Below the pieces are notes generated by a model. That model worked only from the letters and a program-made list of their open reading frames with translations. It ran no database searches and was not told the origin of the DNA. Positions 7,036 through 15,232 of a DNA stretch of 34,813 bases are shown here, piece after piece; the stretch's first letter is position 1; each line of letters starts with the position of its first letter. Origin of the DNA: a virus; IMG/VR virus record IMGVR_UViG_3300044846_001401, positions 1 through 34,813 of that record; one strand, written 5' to 3'. Made by a program: the position numbers and the translations under genes.

Positions 7036-10000
7036 ATGAACAAAGACAATTACATATACAAGAAATTACCTGATGGTAGATATATCAAAGTCCTTGATAA
7101 CAAGGATGAGAACTTCGCATCAGCTCAAGAAGATGCTAAGATGGCAAGTGATATTAGAGAACTATTACAAGGTTCTCAAGGTGAATCTGGTACTTCAGGT
7201 ACTTCAGGTAAAGATGGATCTGATGGTATCAATGGTAAAGATGGTCAAATCGGTAGAACTGGTTTAACTGGACCTCGTGGTATAAACGGAACAAGTGGAA
7301 CTGACGGTTCTTCAGGAACATCTGGTATAAATGGAGAAGATGGTACATCAGGAGAGCAAGGTCCGAGAGGATACAAAGGAGAGAAAGGTGATAGAGGAGA
7401 TAAAGGTTTTCCTGGTATGCCTGGTCCGTCAGGTCAAAACGGTACTGATGGTGGCTCAGGAACAAACGGAACATCTGGTTTAGATGGTTTATCTGGTACA
7501 TCTGGTATAGATGGTACAAGTGGTACTGATGGTCTTAATGGAACATCTGGTTCTTCAGGTGAAAGCGGAACATCAGGTGAGTCAGGAACCTCAGGTGAGT
7601 CAGGAACTTCAGGTGAGAGTGGTACAAGTGGTGAATCTGGTACATCAGGTGAGAGTGGTACAAGTGGTACAAGTGGTGAATCAGGAACTTCAGGTGAAAG
7701 TGGAACCTCAGGTATAGATGGTACAAGTGGTGAATCTGGAACAAGTGGTTCAAGTGGTGAATCAGGTAGTTCAGGTGAAAGTGGTACTTCTGGTTCAAGT
7801 GGTGAGAGTGGGTCATCTGGAACCTCAGGTGAATCAGCTTTAATTTGTTCGCCATTCTTAGCAGGTGACTATTACTTTCAAGCAGTAGGTACGACTTACA
7901 ACGGACTTTCTTATACAAATATGTCTTGGGGTCCTGGTCAAATACTAAGTGTTTATGCTCCTGGTGATGATATTATACAATATATGTTAGTTAGTGGATA
8001 TACCGCCTCAACAGGTGTTATAGATGCGATTATAACATATTCTCAAAATCCTGGTTATAAAACAATTGGTGGTGTTAATCTTTGTCTTTCTGGACAACAA
8101 GGTGTATCTGGTACATCAGGTAGTTCTGGTGAAAGCGGTACATCAGGTTCAAGTGGTGAAAGCGGTACATCAGGTGAAAGCGGTAGTTCAGGTGAAAGTG
8201 GCACATCAGGTTCAAGTGGTGATAGTGGTACTTCAGGTGAAAGTGGAACATCAGGTTCAAGTGGTGAAAGCGGAACATCAGGAGAGTCAGGAACCTCAGG
8301 AGAGTCAGGAACTTCAGGTGAAAGTGGTACTTCAGGTACATCAGGTGATAGTGGTACTTCAGGTGAGTCAGGAACTTCAGGTGAAAGTGGTACTTCTGGT
8401 TCAAGTGGTGAATCAGGAACAAGTGGTGAGTCAGGAACAAGTGGTGATAGTGGTACTTCAGGTACTTCTGCTTCATTTTATTACATTGCTACTTGGGTAG
8501 CTGGTTCTTATGTTGCTAACACGGTTGCAATATCTACAATAGATGGTAACACTTATGTTAGTAATCAAGTAATAACAAATGTATATGATGATCCATCAAT
8601 AAACACCACAGAATGGGACTTGTTTATATTAGCTGGTGATAACGGAACATCTGGTACAAGTGGTACAAGTGGTGAAAGTGGTACTAATGGAACATCAGGT
8701 GAATCTGGTACAAGTGGTGAGTCTGGTACATCAGGTAGTTCAGGTGAAAGTGGTACATCAGGTAGTTCAGGTGAGAGTGGTACTTCTGGTGAGTCAGGAA
8801 CAAGTGGTGTTAGTGGTGCTAACGGAACTTCTGGTATTAACGGAACTTCTGGTTCAAGTGGTCATCAAGGTAATAGAGCGGGATTACAATATGAGTTTTC
8901 AACTTCAACCAGTAGTGGAAATCCTGGAAGTGGTGTATTAAAATATAACAATAGCACTTTATCATCTGTTACTCAAATTATTTTATCAACAACAACTTTT
9001 GATGCCTTATCAGTTGCTAACATTTTAGACTTAATAGATGATAGTAATTCAACAAATAAAGCAATAGTAACAATTACAAGTAATATAAATGGTGATGGAA
9101 GTTTCTTTTCTTTTCAAGTAACAAGCATCACAACACACGCAAGTTATTATGAGTTAAATGGAACTTTTGTTGCGGGTTCGGCTTTTACTAATAATGAAAT
9201 TATAGCATTCAATTTTACACAAACTGGTAATTCAGGAACTTCTGGAACTTCTGGCACATCAGGTGTATCAGGAACTGCTGGAACAAGTGGTACATCAGGT
9301 GTTAGTGGAACTGCTGGAACAAGTGGTTTAACTGGTACATCAGGAACATCTGGTGAAAGTGGTTCATATACTTTTATTACAGAGGATACTATAGAACCAA
9401 CACTTACTATTGATGTCTTTGATATGGATAATAATTCTACTATATCAGTAACACCTTCAACAATTAATTTAACATCTGGTATTGCTGAAACTAAATATGG
9501 AACTGGGGCAGATGGTAGTAAATTTATTAGTTCTAAAATAACAGACCCTGATGACGCAACAAGATATGATGAGATAAGATTAGAACCAAGTGACTTTCAA
9601 ACAGCAGATTATGGAACTATGATACAATCAGTTGATGGAACTAATTCTTTAAGTTCATCACTTACTTTAACACCAAATTATACAATTATGTATAGTTCGG
9701 ACGGGCTTCAGGGATGGGTGCAGGTAATAAATGGAGTTCCATCTATTGTTGGTAATGGTGCTTTTGGTGAGACAAGAATTAATGTTAATAACGCTAACGA
9801 AGGAGCAATAGAATTATTAGCAACTGGAATTAAAATTGGTTCTGGTGGTAGTATTGCATATAATATACCAGTAACAAATGGTTCGGAAGGACAAGTTTTA
9901 ACAGCTCACGATGATGGAACATCAACTTGGGAAACACCAAGTGGTAGTTCAGGAACCTCTGGTGAGTCAGGAACCTCTGGTGAGTCAGGAACATCAGGTG

Positions 10001-10803
10001 AAAGTGGAACCTCAGGATTAACAGGAACATCTGGAACAAGTGGTCAGAACGGAACATCGGGTTCATCTGGTATAACTGGCGCAACTGGAGCGACTGGTTC
10101 AGTTGGTGATGCAGGTACAAGTGGAACATCATTTTATGGAACTACAAGTGGCACATCAGGATTAACTGGATTATCTGGATCAGCTGGATCAGCTGGAACA
10201 TCTGGAACATCTGTCGCTGATTATAAAATAGGAGGAGCACATGCGCTTGTTACACCAACAAATGGAACATCATCTACTGCAAATACTGCATATGATGTGG
10301 CAATAGGTTGTCCTGGAAAGATAAACCAAGCTCAAACAATAAATGTGATTAGATTATTTCCATTCATACCAGCAACTGATTTTATATGTGGTACAATGTC
10401 TATTGAAGTTGTGACGGCAATTGCGTCATCATTAACAAAGATACTTATATATAATGAAGGAACACCAACGGGTTTTAACGGACAACCTGGTGCTAAGGTT
10501 CTTGAAACAACATCATTTGATGGTTCAACTACTGGAATTAAGACCTTTGCTACAAGTATATCATTCGAGAGAGGAAAACTATATTGGATTGGTGCATGGT
10601 CTAATATTGGAACATTAGGTTTAAGGTCAATACCATCAGCAAACACGATAAATATAGGGTCTGCACCTAGTGGAAACTCTGGATATTGGAACCATTATTC
10701 ATTAACATTAACATTTAATAATGCGGCAAACTCTGCTCCAAGTATATTTAGTGGTGGGGCACTAGCTCAAGCACCAGCCGCGTTAATTCAAATGAGAGCG
10801 TAA
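7036..10803 (+). CDS. Large collagen-like tail fibre
   Basis: The 1255-residue protein alternates Gly-X-Y triplet tracts with globular islands. Residues 1-45 are a likely attachment domain. Triplet tracts cover about 46-267, 355-478, 535-612, 732-775 and 970-1060. The first contains classic charged collagen sequence (GPRGYKGEKGDRGDKGFPG); later ones are mostly GTS, GES, GSS. Islands lie at about 268-354, 478-535, 612-731 and 775-968, and the C-terminal head at 1061-1255. The island at 478-535 recalls a small CBM5/12-like carbohydrate-binding module, with Trp near both ends and a central NTYVSNQVI. Collagen-like rods trimerise to form long fibres, so this is probably a side or tip fibre binding the host surface. 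Head and islands are unidentified. Confidence 0.85.
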   Translation: MNKDNYIYKKLPDGRYIKVLDNKDENFASAQEDAKMASDIRELLQGSQGESGTSGTSGKDGSDGINGKDGQIGRTGLTGPRGINGTSGTDGSSGTSGINGEDGTSGEQGPRGYKGEKGDRGDKGFPGMPGPSGQNGTDGGSGTNGTSGLDGLSGTSGIDGTSGTDGLNGTSGSSGESGTSGESGTSGESGTSGESGTSGESGTSGESGTSGTSGESGTSGESGTSGIDGTSGESGTSGSSGESGSSGESGTSGSSGESGSSGTSGESALICSPFLAGDYYFQAVGTTYNGLSYTNMSWGPGQILSVYAPGDDIIQYMLVSGYTASTGVIDAIITYSQNPGYKTIGGVNLCLSGQQGVSGTSGSSGESGTSGSSGESGTSGESGSSGESGTSGSSGDSGTSGESGTSGSSGESGTSGESGTSGESGTSGESGTSGTSGDSGTSGESGTSGESGTSGSSGESGTSGESGTSGDSGTSGTSASFYYIATWVAGSYVANTVAISTIDGNTYVSNQVITNVYDDPSINTTEWDLFILAGDNGTSGTSGTSGESGTNGTSGESGTSGESGTSGSSGESGTSGSSGESGTSGESGTSGVSGANGTSGINGTSGSSGHQGNRAGLQYEFSTSTSSGNPGSGVLKYNNSTLSSVTQIILSTTTFDALSVANILDLIDDSNSTNKAIVTITSNINGDGSFFSFQVTSITTHASYYELNGTFVAGSAFTNNEIIAFNFTQTGNSGTSGTSGTSGVSGTAGTSGTSGVSGTAGTSGLTGTSGTSGESGSYTFITEDTIEPTLTIDVFDMDNNSTISVTPSTINLTSGIAETKYGTGADGSKFISSKITDPDDATRYDEIRLEPSDFQTADYGTMIQSVDGTNSLSSSLTLTPNYTIMYSSDGLQGWVQVINGVPSIVGNGAFGETRINVNNANEGAIELLATGIKIGSGGSIAYNIPVTNGSEGQVLTAHDDGTSTWETPSGSSGTSGESGTSGESGTSGESGTSGLTGTSGTSGQNGTSGSSGITGATGATGSVGDAGTSGTSFYGTTSGTSGLTGLSGSAGSAGTSGTSVADYKIGGAHALVTPTNGTSSTANTAYDVAIGCPGKINQAQTINVIRLFPFIPATDFICGTMSIEVVTAIASSLTKILIYNEGTPTGFNGQPGAKVLETTSFDGSTTGIKTFATSISFERGKLYWIGAWSNIGTLGLRSIPSANTINIGSAPSGNSGYWNHYSLTLTFNNAANSAPSIFSGGALAQAPAALIQMRA
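7165..10215 (+). repeat. Discontinuous GGT-ACA-TCA-type triplet repeat tracts
   Basis: Five tracts of 9- and 18-base units encode GTSGES and GTSGSSG. Synonymous codons change from unit to unit (GGT/GGA, TCA/AGT/TCT, ACA/ACT/ACC, GAA/GAG), so the protein repeat is far more regular than the DNA. That pattern is expected if selection keeps the rod while limiting slippage and recombination. The boundaries are those of the first and last tract; unique islands interrupt them. Confidence 0.9.
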
Positions 10804-10817
10804 AAAATAAAATAGAT

Positions 10818-10994
10818 ATGGCAACAGAATTAGTAAGAAACGAAATATATGACGAGAATGGACTTGTTAGAGTAGAGTTTATTGAAAGAGAGGTTGAGAA
10901 CATAGAGGAACAGATTGCTAGCAAAGAGCAAGAGTTACTGAATATGTATAATGAACTCATAGAACTTAAAAGCAGGTTAGAAAATAACCTGTAA
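10818..10994 (+). CDS. Small coiled-coil protein downstream of the fibre
   Basis: A 58-residue, strongly charged protein starting 14 bases after the fibre stop. It opens with MATELVRNEIYDENGLVRVE. The rest is one amphipathic helix with heptad spacing (VENIEEQIASKEQELLNMYN, then IELKSRLENN). It has no Cys and no membrane helix. It could be a fibre chaperone or trimer clamp, given position and size, but this is inference. The last codons and stop lie in the hairpin at 10973-10991. Confidence 0.68.
   Translation: MATELVRNEIYDENGLVRVEFIEREVENIEEQIASKEQELLNMYNELIELKSRLENNL
10973..10991 (-). terminator. Possible terminator hairpin at the convergent gene junction
   Basis: CAGGTTA (10973-10979) pairs with TAACCTG (10985-10991) around a 5-base loop. 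Read leftward, the hairpin is followed by CTTTTAAG, a short T-tract, so it could end the leftward operon finishing at 11019. Read rightward there is no T-tract. It overlaps the last codons of the 58-residue gene. A 7-bp stem with four T is weak. Confidence 0.4.
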
Positions 10995-11018
10995 AGTCTG
11001 ATAAGTTTGATAGTGATG

Positions 11019-12137
11019 TTAGCTAATCTTAACTCTTGCTACCCACTCGTGACGACAGAAAGGTGTTGTATCAACTCCTCTTACACCACCTGGTGTTGTG
11101 TAAAAACCACCTCTATATAAGAATGGATCTGCTGGTAAGCCCATATCAGTTAAATGTGATGTAGGTAGATTTTGTATCTCATCTAATGTATAATCTCTAT
11201 TAGAAGTTGCCATTAGTCTTGAACAGAATGGTCTTGAACCAGATTGTGCAGGCGCTACACCTATTCTTTCTCTGTAGTTATAAACAACAGATACTTTAAC
11301 AAATCTTAATTCTAAGTCACTTACTAAGTTCTGAGCATTAACAGCGTCTTCCATTGAGAAGATAGGAACTTCTACATTAAGATATTTACCTGATGGGGAA
11401 CCAACAGCCATTAACTTTTCTAAGATAGGATCTTTACCTGTGAATATCAGGTCATAGTTGTACTTTTTATTAAGTTCTCTTATTTCACCAAAGACTAAAG
11501 CATCTTCTGTTAAACCTACACTTTTAAGTTTATTCCAGACTTTCTTATCTTTCTTCATAATCTTTCTTGAACTTCTAATCTGTACTTTGAATCCTTTTGA
11601 TTTATATTCTCTTACAACATCTTCATCAAAATCTTCTTCAAAGATGATTGTTTTTACTTTGTTGAATATCTCAGCAATTCCTGGTAGTAGTTTAACTACA
11701 TCCATATTGTTATCAACATGTCTTCTGATACCTAACTCTTTTACTTTATCAGCTTTAGCCTTATTAGATCCAGTAGCAAATACTTTAGAGTGAGGAATTC
11801 CTAACTCGTCAGCTCTTGATAACATACCAGACTTGTCTCTACGAGCTGAGATGATATAAACATCATCACCTTTGTTGATTGCTCTTTTAGCCATTTCCAT
11901 ACCTTTAGGTGTAGATAAAGTTTCATCATAATCAAAACTAACCTTAGCAAAGTTTATACTTACTGGTGGTTCGTTGTTTGATGATGTACCAACAATAGGA
12001 TCAGCTACAAACTCATCCCATTTTGCATAACATATAGCAGCAGCTTGTGAAGGGTCTTTTCCGTTATTGATTTCAATTCCGATACATTTACCCATCCATT
12101 CGTCTTTTGTTTCTCCTGGTTTTCTTTCAATTGGCAT
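11019..12137 (-). CDS. HAD-type phosphatase domain fused to a minor head protein domain
   Basis: A 372-residue three-part protein. Residues about 1-42 (KPGETKDEWMGKCIGIEI, then AAICYAKW) resemble a short module common in phage head proteins. Residues about 62-150 are HAD-like: motif I FDYDET with Asp69 and Asp71, motif II IISAR with Ser97, a Lys-rich motif III, and motif IV HVDNN with Asp142. These residues suggest a working magnesium phosphohydrolase. The C-terminus (from about residue 300: SRPFCSRLM, YTLDEI, RGGFYTTPGG, PFCRHEW) matches the Cys/His-containing end of minor head-type proteins in Bacteroidota phages. It is the last gene of the leftward operon, so a virion-type domain lies on the opposite strand from the main structural genes. 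Substrate unknown. Confidence 0.7.
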   Translation of the reverse strand: MPIERKPGETKDEWMGKCIGIEINNGKDPSQAAAICYAKWDEFVADPIVGTSSNNEPPVSINFAKVSFDYDETLSTPKGMEMAKRAINKGDDVYIISARRDKSGMLSRADELGIPHSKVFATGSNKAKADKVKELGIRRHVDNNMDVVKLLPGIAEIFNKVKTIIFEEDFDEDVVREYKSKGFKVQIRSSRKIMKKDKKVWNKLKSVGLTEDALVFGEIRELNKKYNYDLIFTGKDPILEKLMAVGSPSGKYLNVEVPIFSMEDAVNAQNLVSDLELRFVKVSVVYNYRERIGVAPAQSGSRPFCSRLMATSNRDYTLDEIQNLPTSHLTDMGLPADPFLYRGGFYTTPGGVRGVDTTPFCRHEWVARVKIS

Positions 12138-12154
12138 AATTAAACTATTTCTTT

Positions 12155-12379
12155 TTAGTTATGTCGTTTAACACCTCCGTTGTTTATCCACCAGTCTTTA
12201 AGTCTGTTGTATGTTCTTTGTCTGCAAGAACCACAACTTGTACTATATTCTGGATTTTGTGGAAAAACCACATTGTGAGTGTTGAATAATCTTCTGATTA
12301 CTTCTCCGTTGTGGTTGTAGTTTTCTCGACCAACTAACTCTTGCATTAAGTCATCGACTTCGTTAAAATGTTCTATCAT
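12155..12379 (-). CDS. Small Cys-motif protein, translationally coupled
   Basis: I choose the start at 12379 (74 residues, MIEHFNEVDDLMQEL). The ATG overlaps the TGA of the upstream membrane-protein gene as ATGA, and any earlier start would overlap that gene extensively. The protein ends with a compact STSCGSCRQRTYNRLKDWW segment, a CxxC plus aromatic/basic motif that may bind zinc. It is followed by NNGGVKRHN. Such small C-terminal CxxC proteins recur beside a small membrane protein in Bacteroidota phages, but I cannot name a function. Confidence 0.68.
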   Translation of the reverse strand: MIEHFNEVDDLMQELVGRENYNHNGEVIRRLFNTHNVVFPQNPEYSTSCGSCRQRTYNRLKDWWINNGGVKRHN

Positions 12380-12627
12380 ATTGAACCTTGATTTAATTTT
12401 CGGCAGATGAACTCTGCTATTATTGCGCTTAAAGAAGCTGCGAATAAGTCTAAAGATTGATACCATAATAAGTTGTAAAAGATTGATATCCAAAATGTCG
12501 AACACAAACAGCAGTTTATTAGTCTTGAAAACCAATCATTATTTTTGTATAGACTTCTAAGTCTTGTAGTTGGTTCTGCGTTAATCCACATAACACCAAC
12601 AGCCGCTATTCCAATTATTGACCACAT
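12376..12627 (-). CDS. Small membrane protein with a Cys-rich turn
   Basis: An 83-residue protein with a hydrophobic N-terminal segment (MWSIIGIAAVGVMW), a charged stretch (EPTTRLRSLYKNN), a Cys-rich motif entering a second hydrophobic segment (INCCLCSTFWISIFYNLL), and a third hydrophobic helix (DLFAASLSAIIAEFI). The CxLCxxFW pattern is reminiscent of small DUF1360-like inner-membrane proteins. It overlaps the sigma-like gene by 13 bases and the next gene by 4 (ATGA). Holin or other membrane function is possible; the sequence alone does not decide. Confidence 0.65.
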   Translation of the reverse strand: MWSIIGIAAVGVMWINAEPTTRLRSLYKNNDWFSRLINCCLCSTFWISIFYNLLWYQSLDLFAASLSAIIAEFICRKLNQGSI

Positions 12628-13172
12628 TTGATTTTCATTTTATATTTTAGTATCTTTATCATCTGATATACAGCCGAGAGTGGTAAGTCAATCTTAATTG
12701 CTATATCTCTCATCGACATCATCTGAGTGAAGTAAAGGTCGTAAAGAACTTTCTCAGGTGTTCCCAACTCAAGATATACCTTTCGTAAGATCATCAATCT
12801 GGCAACATCTAATTCGTTGTGACGACGATTTATGTCTATCATCCAATCTCTGATATCTGAACGAGATGATTCAGCAAAGATTTCAATGTATGAATCTTCA
12901 GGATCTTCAGGTATGTTATATTCTTCTGGTAAGTTATTAACTCTAATTGATTTGTTAAACTCAGACATAGGCCACTTAACCATATTCTTTAACCAAGCTT
13001 GCATAAACTTGATTCTTTGTTCGTCGTCAGGTATAGCATTAAACTTAATCCAGTTCTTATCAACATACATTGCAAAATGAACGATGAGTTCTCTAAACTC
13101 TTCTTTGTGCCAGTGCTTACACCACCTTTCTATCGTTTTGTAATTGTCTGTAATCCACTGAGAGCCATTCAT
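12615..13172 (-). CDS. Sigma-70/ECF-like transcription regulator
   Basis: The 185-residue protein has a C-terminal helix-turn-helix very like sigma region 4 at residues about 133-180: VLYDLYFTQMMSMRDIAIKI followed by LPLSAVYQMIKILKYKMK. The N-terminal half (ELIVHFAMYVDKNW, FMQAWLKNMVKWP) has the helical, aromatic character of a reduced region 2. It would direct host RNA polymerase to phage promoters, plausibly for mid or late genes. It starts by ATGA overlap with the preceding gene. A terminase small subunit-type DNA-binding protein is the alternative, but a better TerS candidate stands beside TerL. Confidence 0.6.
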   Translation of the reverse strand: MNGSQWITDNYKTIERWCKHWHKEEFRELIVHFAMYVDKNWIKFNAIPDDEQRIKFMQAWLKNMVKWPMSEFNKSIRVNNLPEEYNIPEDPEDSYIEIFAESSRSDIRDWMIDINRRHNELDVARLMILRKVYLELGTPEKVLYDLYFTQMMSMRDIAIKIDLPLSAVYQMIKILKYKMKIKCGQ

Positions 13173-13531
13173 TCAGGTAACATAACTTTTTTTAGATTAG
13201 CTGCTACTTCATACTCTTCACGATCTACTGCTAATTTTATCCACTTCTCACTTAAATCACCTATATGTAACCAGATGTAAAGAACATCTTTAGGTTCAAG
13301 TATCATATTCAGTTCATCAAACACTTCTTCTATGTCTTTTGATATCTTTATACAATCTGATTCAGTCAATGGTGTTGTAACAATAGCATCTAAAAGATAG
13401 TAATAAATCTGATTGATTGATGCCGTTGATAGATTTCTTAAAGTCAATGATAAGTTAGGATTCTTTAAGAAACCTGGTGTTACCATTGACTCTGTAATGT
13501 CTCTTCTAAGTAATGTAAATTGCTCTGCCAT
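13169..13531 (-). CDS. Unknown helical protein
   Basis: A 120-residue, mainly helical, soluble protein with a mildly acidic C-terminal half (KISKDIEEVFDELNMIL, then WLHIGDLSEKWIKLAVDREE). No family is recognised and no metal-binding or catalytic motif is visible. It sits 12 bases downstream of the preceding gene and overlaps the sigma-like gene as ATGA, so the two are translationally coupled. A partner or antagonist of the sigma-like protein is one guess from the coupling alone. Confidence 0.62.
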   Translation of the reverse strand: MAEQFTLLRRDITESMVTPGFLKNPNLSLTLRNLSTASINQIYYYLLDAIVTTPLTESDCIKISKDIEEVFDELNMILEPKDVLYIWLHIGDLSEKWIKLAVDREEYEVAANLKKVMLPE

Positions 13532-13543
13532 AGGTGTATATAT

Positions 13544-13762
13544 TTAATTTAGAACGCTCTCTATTTTAGTGTCTCTAACCTTTTGTTTGCATAGGTCTTC
13601 GATAATATCAACTAAACTTCCGTAATCAGGAATGATTTTCTTATCGTGAAACATTGTAACTTCACCATTAAAATCTACAATAAAAACACCTTCTCTTCTA
13701 AGATACTTAACATCTCTCCAGTAGTGACCTAACTTTGTTATGATTAACTTTTTGATTATCAT
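13544..13762 (-). CDS. Small unknown protein
   Basis: A 72-residue protein with a basic N-terminus (MIIKKLIITKLGHYWRDVKY) and a mixed alpha/beta look (GVFIVDFNGEVTMFHDKK). No family is recognised. The start overlaps the stop of the zinc-ribbon gene (ATGA at 13759-13762), which fixes the start codon and shows membership of the leftward operon. Confidence 0.62.
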   Translation of the reverse strand: MIIKKLIITKLGHYWRDVKYLRREGVFIVDFNGEVTMFHDKKIIPDYGSLVDIIEDLCKQKVRDTKIESVLN

Positions 13763-14454
13763 TCTTGTCCTCTACTTTTTCTTTTCTTAGCATTGTAAGC
13801 TTCAACCTTATCAGGATTGTTTTTCTTCCACTCAATCATATACTCTTTGTACTTGTCTTTATTCTGAAGATACTTTTCTCTTCGTTTAATGGCAACATAA
13901 CTACTATTTCTTTCTCTCCACTTTTTGTGATACTCTTTCATATCATCAGTAGCTTTTGGTTTGAACTCAATGAATGGTGCATCAAATAACTTCTTTAAGG
14001 TTTTAAGAACGATAATGATTTGTGAGTCTTCTGTGAATGAACTTAACTCTTCATCAGCATTGTATATCTCTAAATAAACAGATATCAGTCTGTAGTGGTC
14101 AGCTCCTGTTTGCATACCTACTTTGTATCTAACAAGAAGTCTTCTTATTTCTTCTCGTTGTGCAATCGTCATAGGCACACCTTCAGTTTGCATATCTGCT
14201 TTCTTTCTGTTCTTGTTTGCTTTGTTTGTTCTTAATCTATATTCTTCCATCTTAACTTTTTTACATAATCTACATACTGGTCTTGCTGATGGTTTGATTA
14301 ACTCACCACCACAAGTTTTACAAGTGTTAGACAATCTTTTAAGATATTCTGTTTGATAACAAAACTTACACAAACCTTTACCAGCCAGTTTAACTTCCTT
14401 ACCTTTTTCGTTTAATGAACCAAACTCCTTGAAACATTTTGTACAACCACTCAT
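13759..14454 (-). CDS. Double zinc-ribbon, basic nucleic-acid-binding protein
   Basis: I take the start at 14454 (231 residues, MSGCTKCFKEF); a longer frame begins at 14505 but lacks family-like sequence. Four CxxC pairs (Cys4/7, 29/32, 45/48, 61/64) suggest two zinc ribbons. The C-terminal third is very basic with spaced aromatic and charged helices (KKWRERN, KRREKYLQNKDKYKEYMIEW, NPDKVEAYNAKKRK), resembling regions that flank DNA-binding modules of phage HNH-type proteins. No HNH catalytic triad is visible. As first gene of the leftward operon, it is likely a DNA- or RNA-binding regulator. Confidence 0.65.
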   Translation of the reverse strand: MSGCTKCFKEFGSLNEKGKEVKLAGKGLCKFCYQTEYLKRLSNTCKTCGGELIKPSARPVCRLCKKVKMEEYRLRTNKANKNRKKADMQTEGVPMTIAQREEIRRLLVRYKVGMQTGADHYRLISVYLEIYNADEELSSFTEDSQIIIVLKTLKKLFDAPFIEFKPKATDDMKEYHKKWRERNSSYVAIKRREKYLQNKDKYKEYMIEWKKNNPDKVEAYNAKKRKSRGQE

Positions 14455-14534
14455 AGTTATTATACAAAACTTTTGATGGTTTGTTGAATATAAATCATAC
14501 GGCAATTCCGCCGCATTAAAATTAATTTACAATT
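14455..14534. promoter_or_regulatory. Divergent intergenic region with a GC palindrome
   Basis: Eighty bases separate the leftward zinc-ribbon operon from the rightward gene at 14535. No perfect Bacteroidota promoter is visible here, unlike the array promoters. CGGC-AATTCC-GCCG (14500-14513) is an imperfect palindrome standing out in AT-rich DNA. Beside it on the plus strand is TATAAATC (14489-14496), one base from the T4-type late -10 TATAAATA. This is a candidate control point for phage-specific transcription; the functional reading is inference. Confidence 0.4.
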
Positions 14535-15134
14535 ATGAGTAACATGAGACAAAAAACAAAAGAAGAGCTAACAAGATTAGCCGAGATTTTGATATCAAAG
14601 TATCAAATCGAAAAAATCAAAGGAACAAATGAGTTCTTAGAATGTGCTTTAGTAGAAGCAAGAAGAGGTGATATCGCTTTAGATAATCAATCAGTTAAAA
14701 AGCACGAACAATGGATAGAGTCAAAGTGTATAGCTTTACAAGGCCATGTTGATTACATGTCTGAACAATCTGTAGAAGAAGAAGAGTCTAACTTCGGTGA
14801 TGATAATGATTTATACACCTACTATGGTGATGTAGCAGAAGATTCATTCATCGTTCAAAAAGCAATGGAGATAATGTCTCGTTACTTAAAAGGTAATCAA
14901 ACAACAAACTTTACAACAACACAATACATTCCTGATTATTCAATGTTTGTTGAAGGTGAAGATGGTTTAGTAGTGATTAAAGGTTCTTACAAAGGAAAAA
15001 CTTTAGATGAAATAGATGGAGTCAATTTCAAAGGTGCTAAAATAGGTTGGGCTAAATGGTGTCTGCTTAATGATAAGAACCTCACAGACGACGATAGGAA
15101 TGTTTTTAACAAGATTATGATGAATCAACTCTAA
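14535..15134 (+). CDS. Unknown protein with an exodeoxyribonuclease X C-terminal-like domain
   Basis: A 199-residue acidic protein encoded alone on the plus strand between two leftward gene groups and closed by its own terminator. Residues about 145-199 (VVIKGSYKGKTLDEID, then IGWAKWCLLNDKNLTDDDR) resemble the short G-x-Y-K-G-K-x-L-x-E-I...W domain found after the nuclease of ExoX/DnaQ-like exonucleases and in DUF3820-type proteins. No DEDD exonuclease core precedes it, so nuclease activity is not supported. The N-terminal half is helical and charged with an EEEESNFGDDND acidic stretch. Confidence 0.62.
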   Translation: MSNMRQKTKEELTRLAEILISKYQIEKIKGTNEFLECALVEARRGDIALDNQSVKKHEQWIESKCIALQGHVDYMSEQSVEEEESNFGDDNDLYTYYGDVAEDSFIVQKAMEIMSRYLKGNQTTNFTTTQYIPDYSMFVEGEDGLVVIKGSYKGKTLDEIDGVNFKGAKIGWAKWCLLNDKNLTDDDRNVFNKIMMNQL

Positions 15135-15142
15135 ATGAGAAC

Positions 15143-15170
15143 GAGACACTTTGAGAGTGTCTCTTTTTTT
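15143..15170 (+). terminator. Intrinsic terminator
   Basis: GAGACACT (15143-15150) pairs perfectly with AGTGTCTC (15156-15163) around a 5-base loop and is followed by seven T (15164-15170). It lies 8 bases after the TAA of the preceding gene and should end that transcript. Anything transcribed rightward beyond it needs its own promoter or read-through. Confidence 0.93.
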
Positions 15171-15232
15171 GCCATAAAAAACCTACACCTACAAAACTAA
15201 ACTTTTTTAACTTAATAGATATAACATAAAGT

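Noticed and set aside
7165-8470. CRISPR-like array
   Set aside because: Repeats are in-frame coding triplets without unique spacers of constant length.
7229-8476. Several antisense and shifted frames over the fibre repeats (for example 7229-7519, 7535-7918 and 8075-8476 on the minus strand)
   Set aside because: Periodic 9-base repeats leave all frames open; the proteins are monotonous His/Leu/Tyr or Gln/Val strings with no leader or promoter.
7036-10803. Diversity-generating retroelement target
   Set aside because: No reverse transcriptase gene and no template/variable repeat pair were seen in the window.
12380-12535. Longer N-terminus for the gene at 12155-12379
   Set aside because: It would overlap the membrane-protein gene by about 160 bases, whereas the ATG at 12379 gives a standard ATGA overlap.
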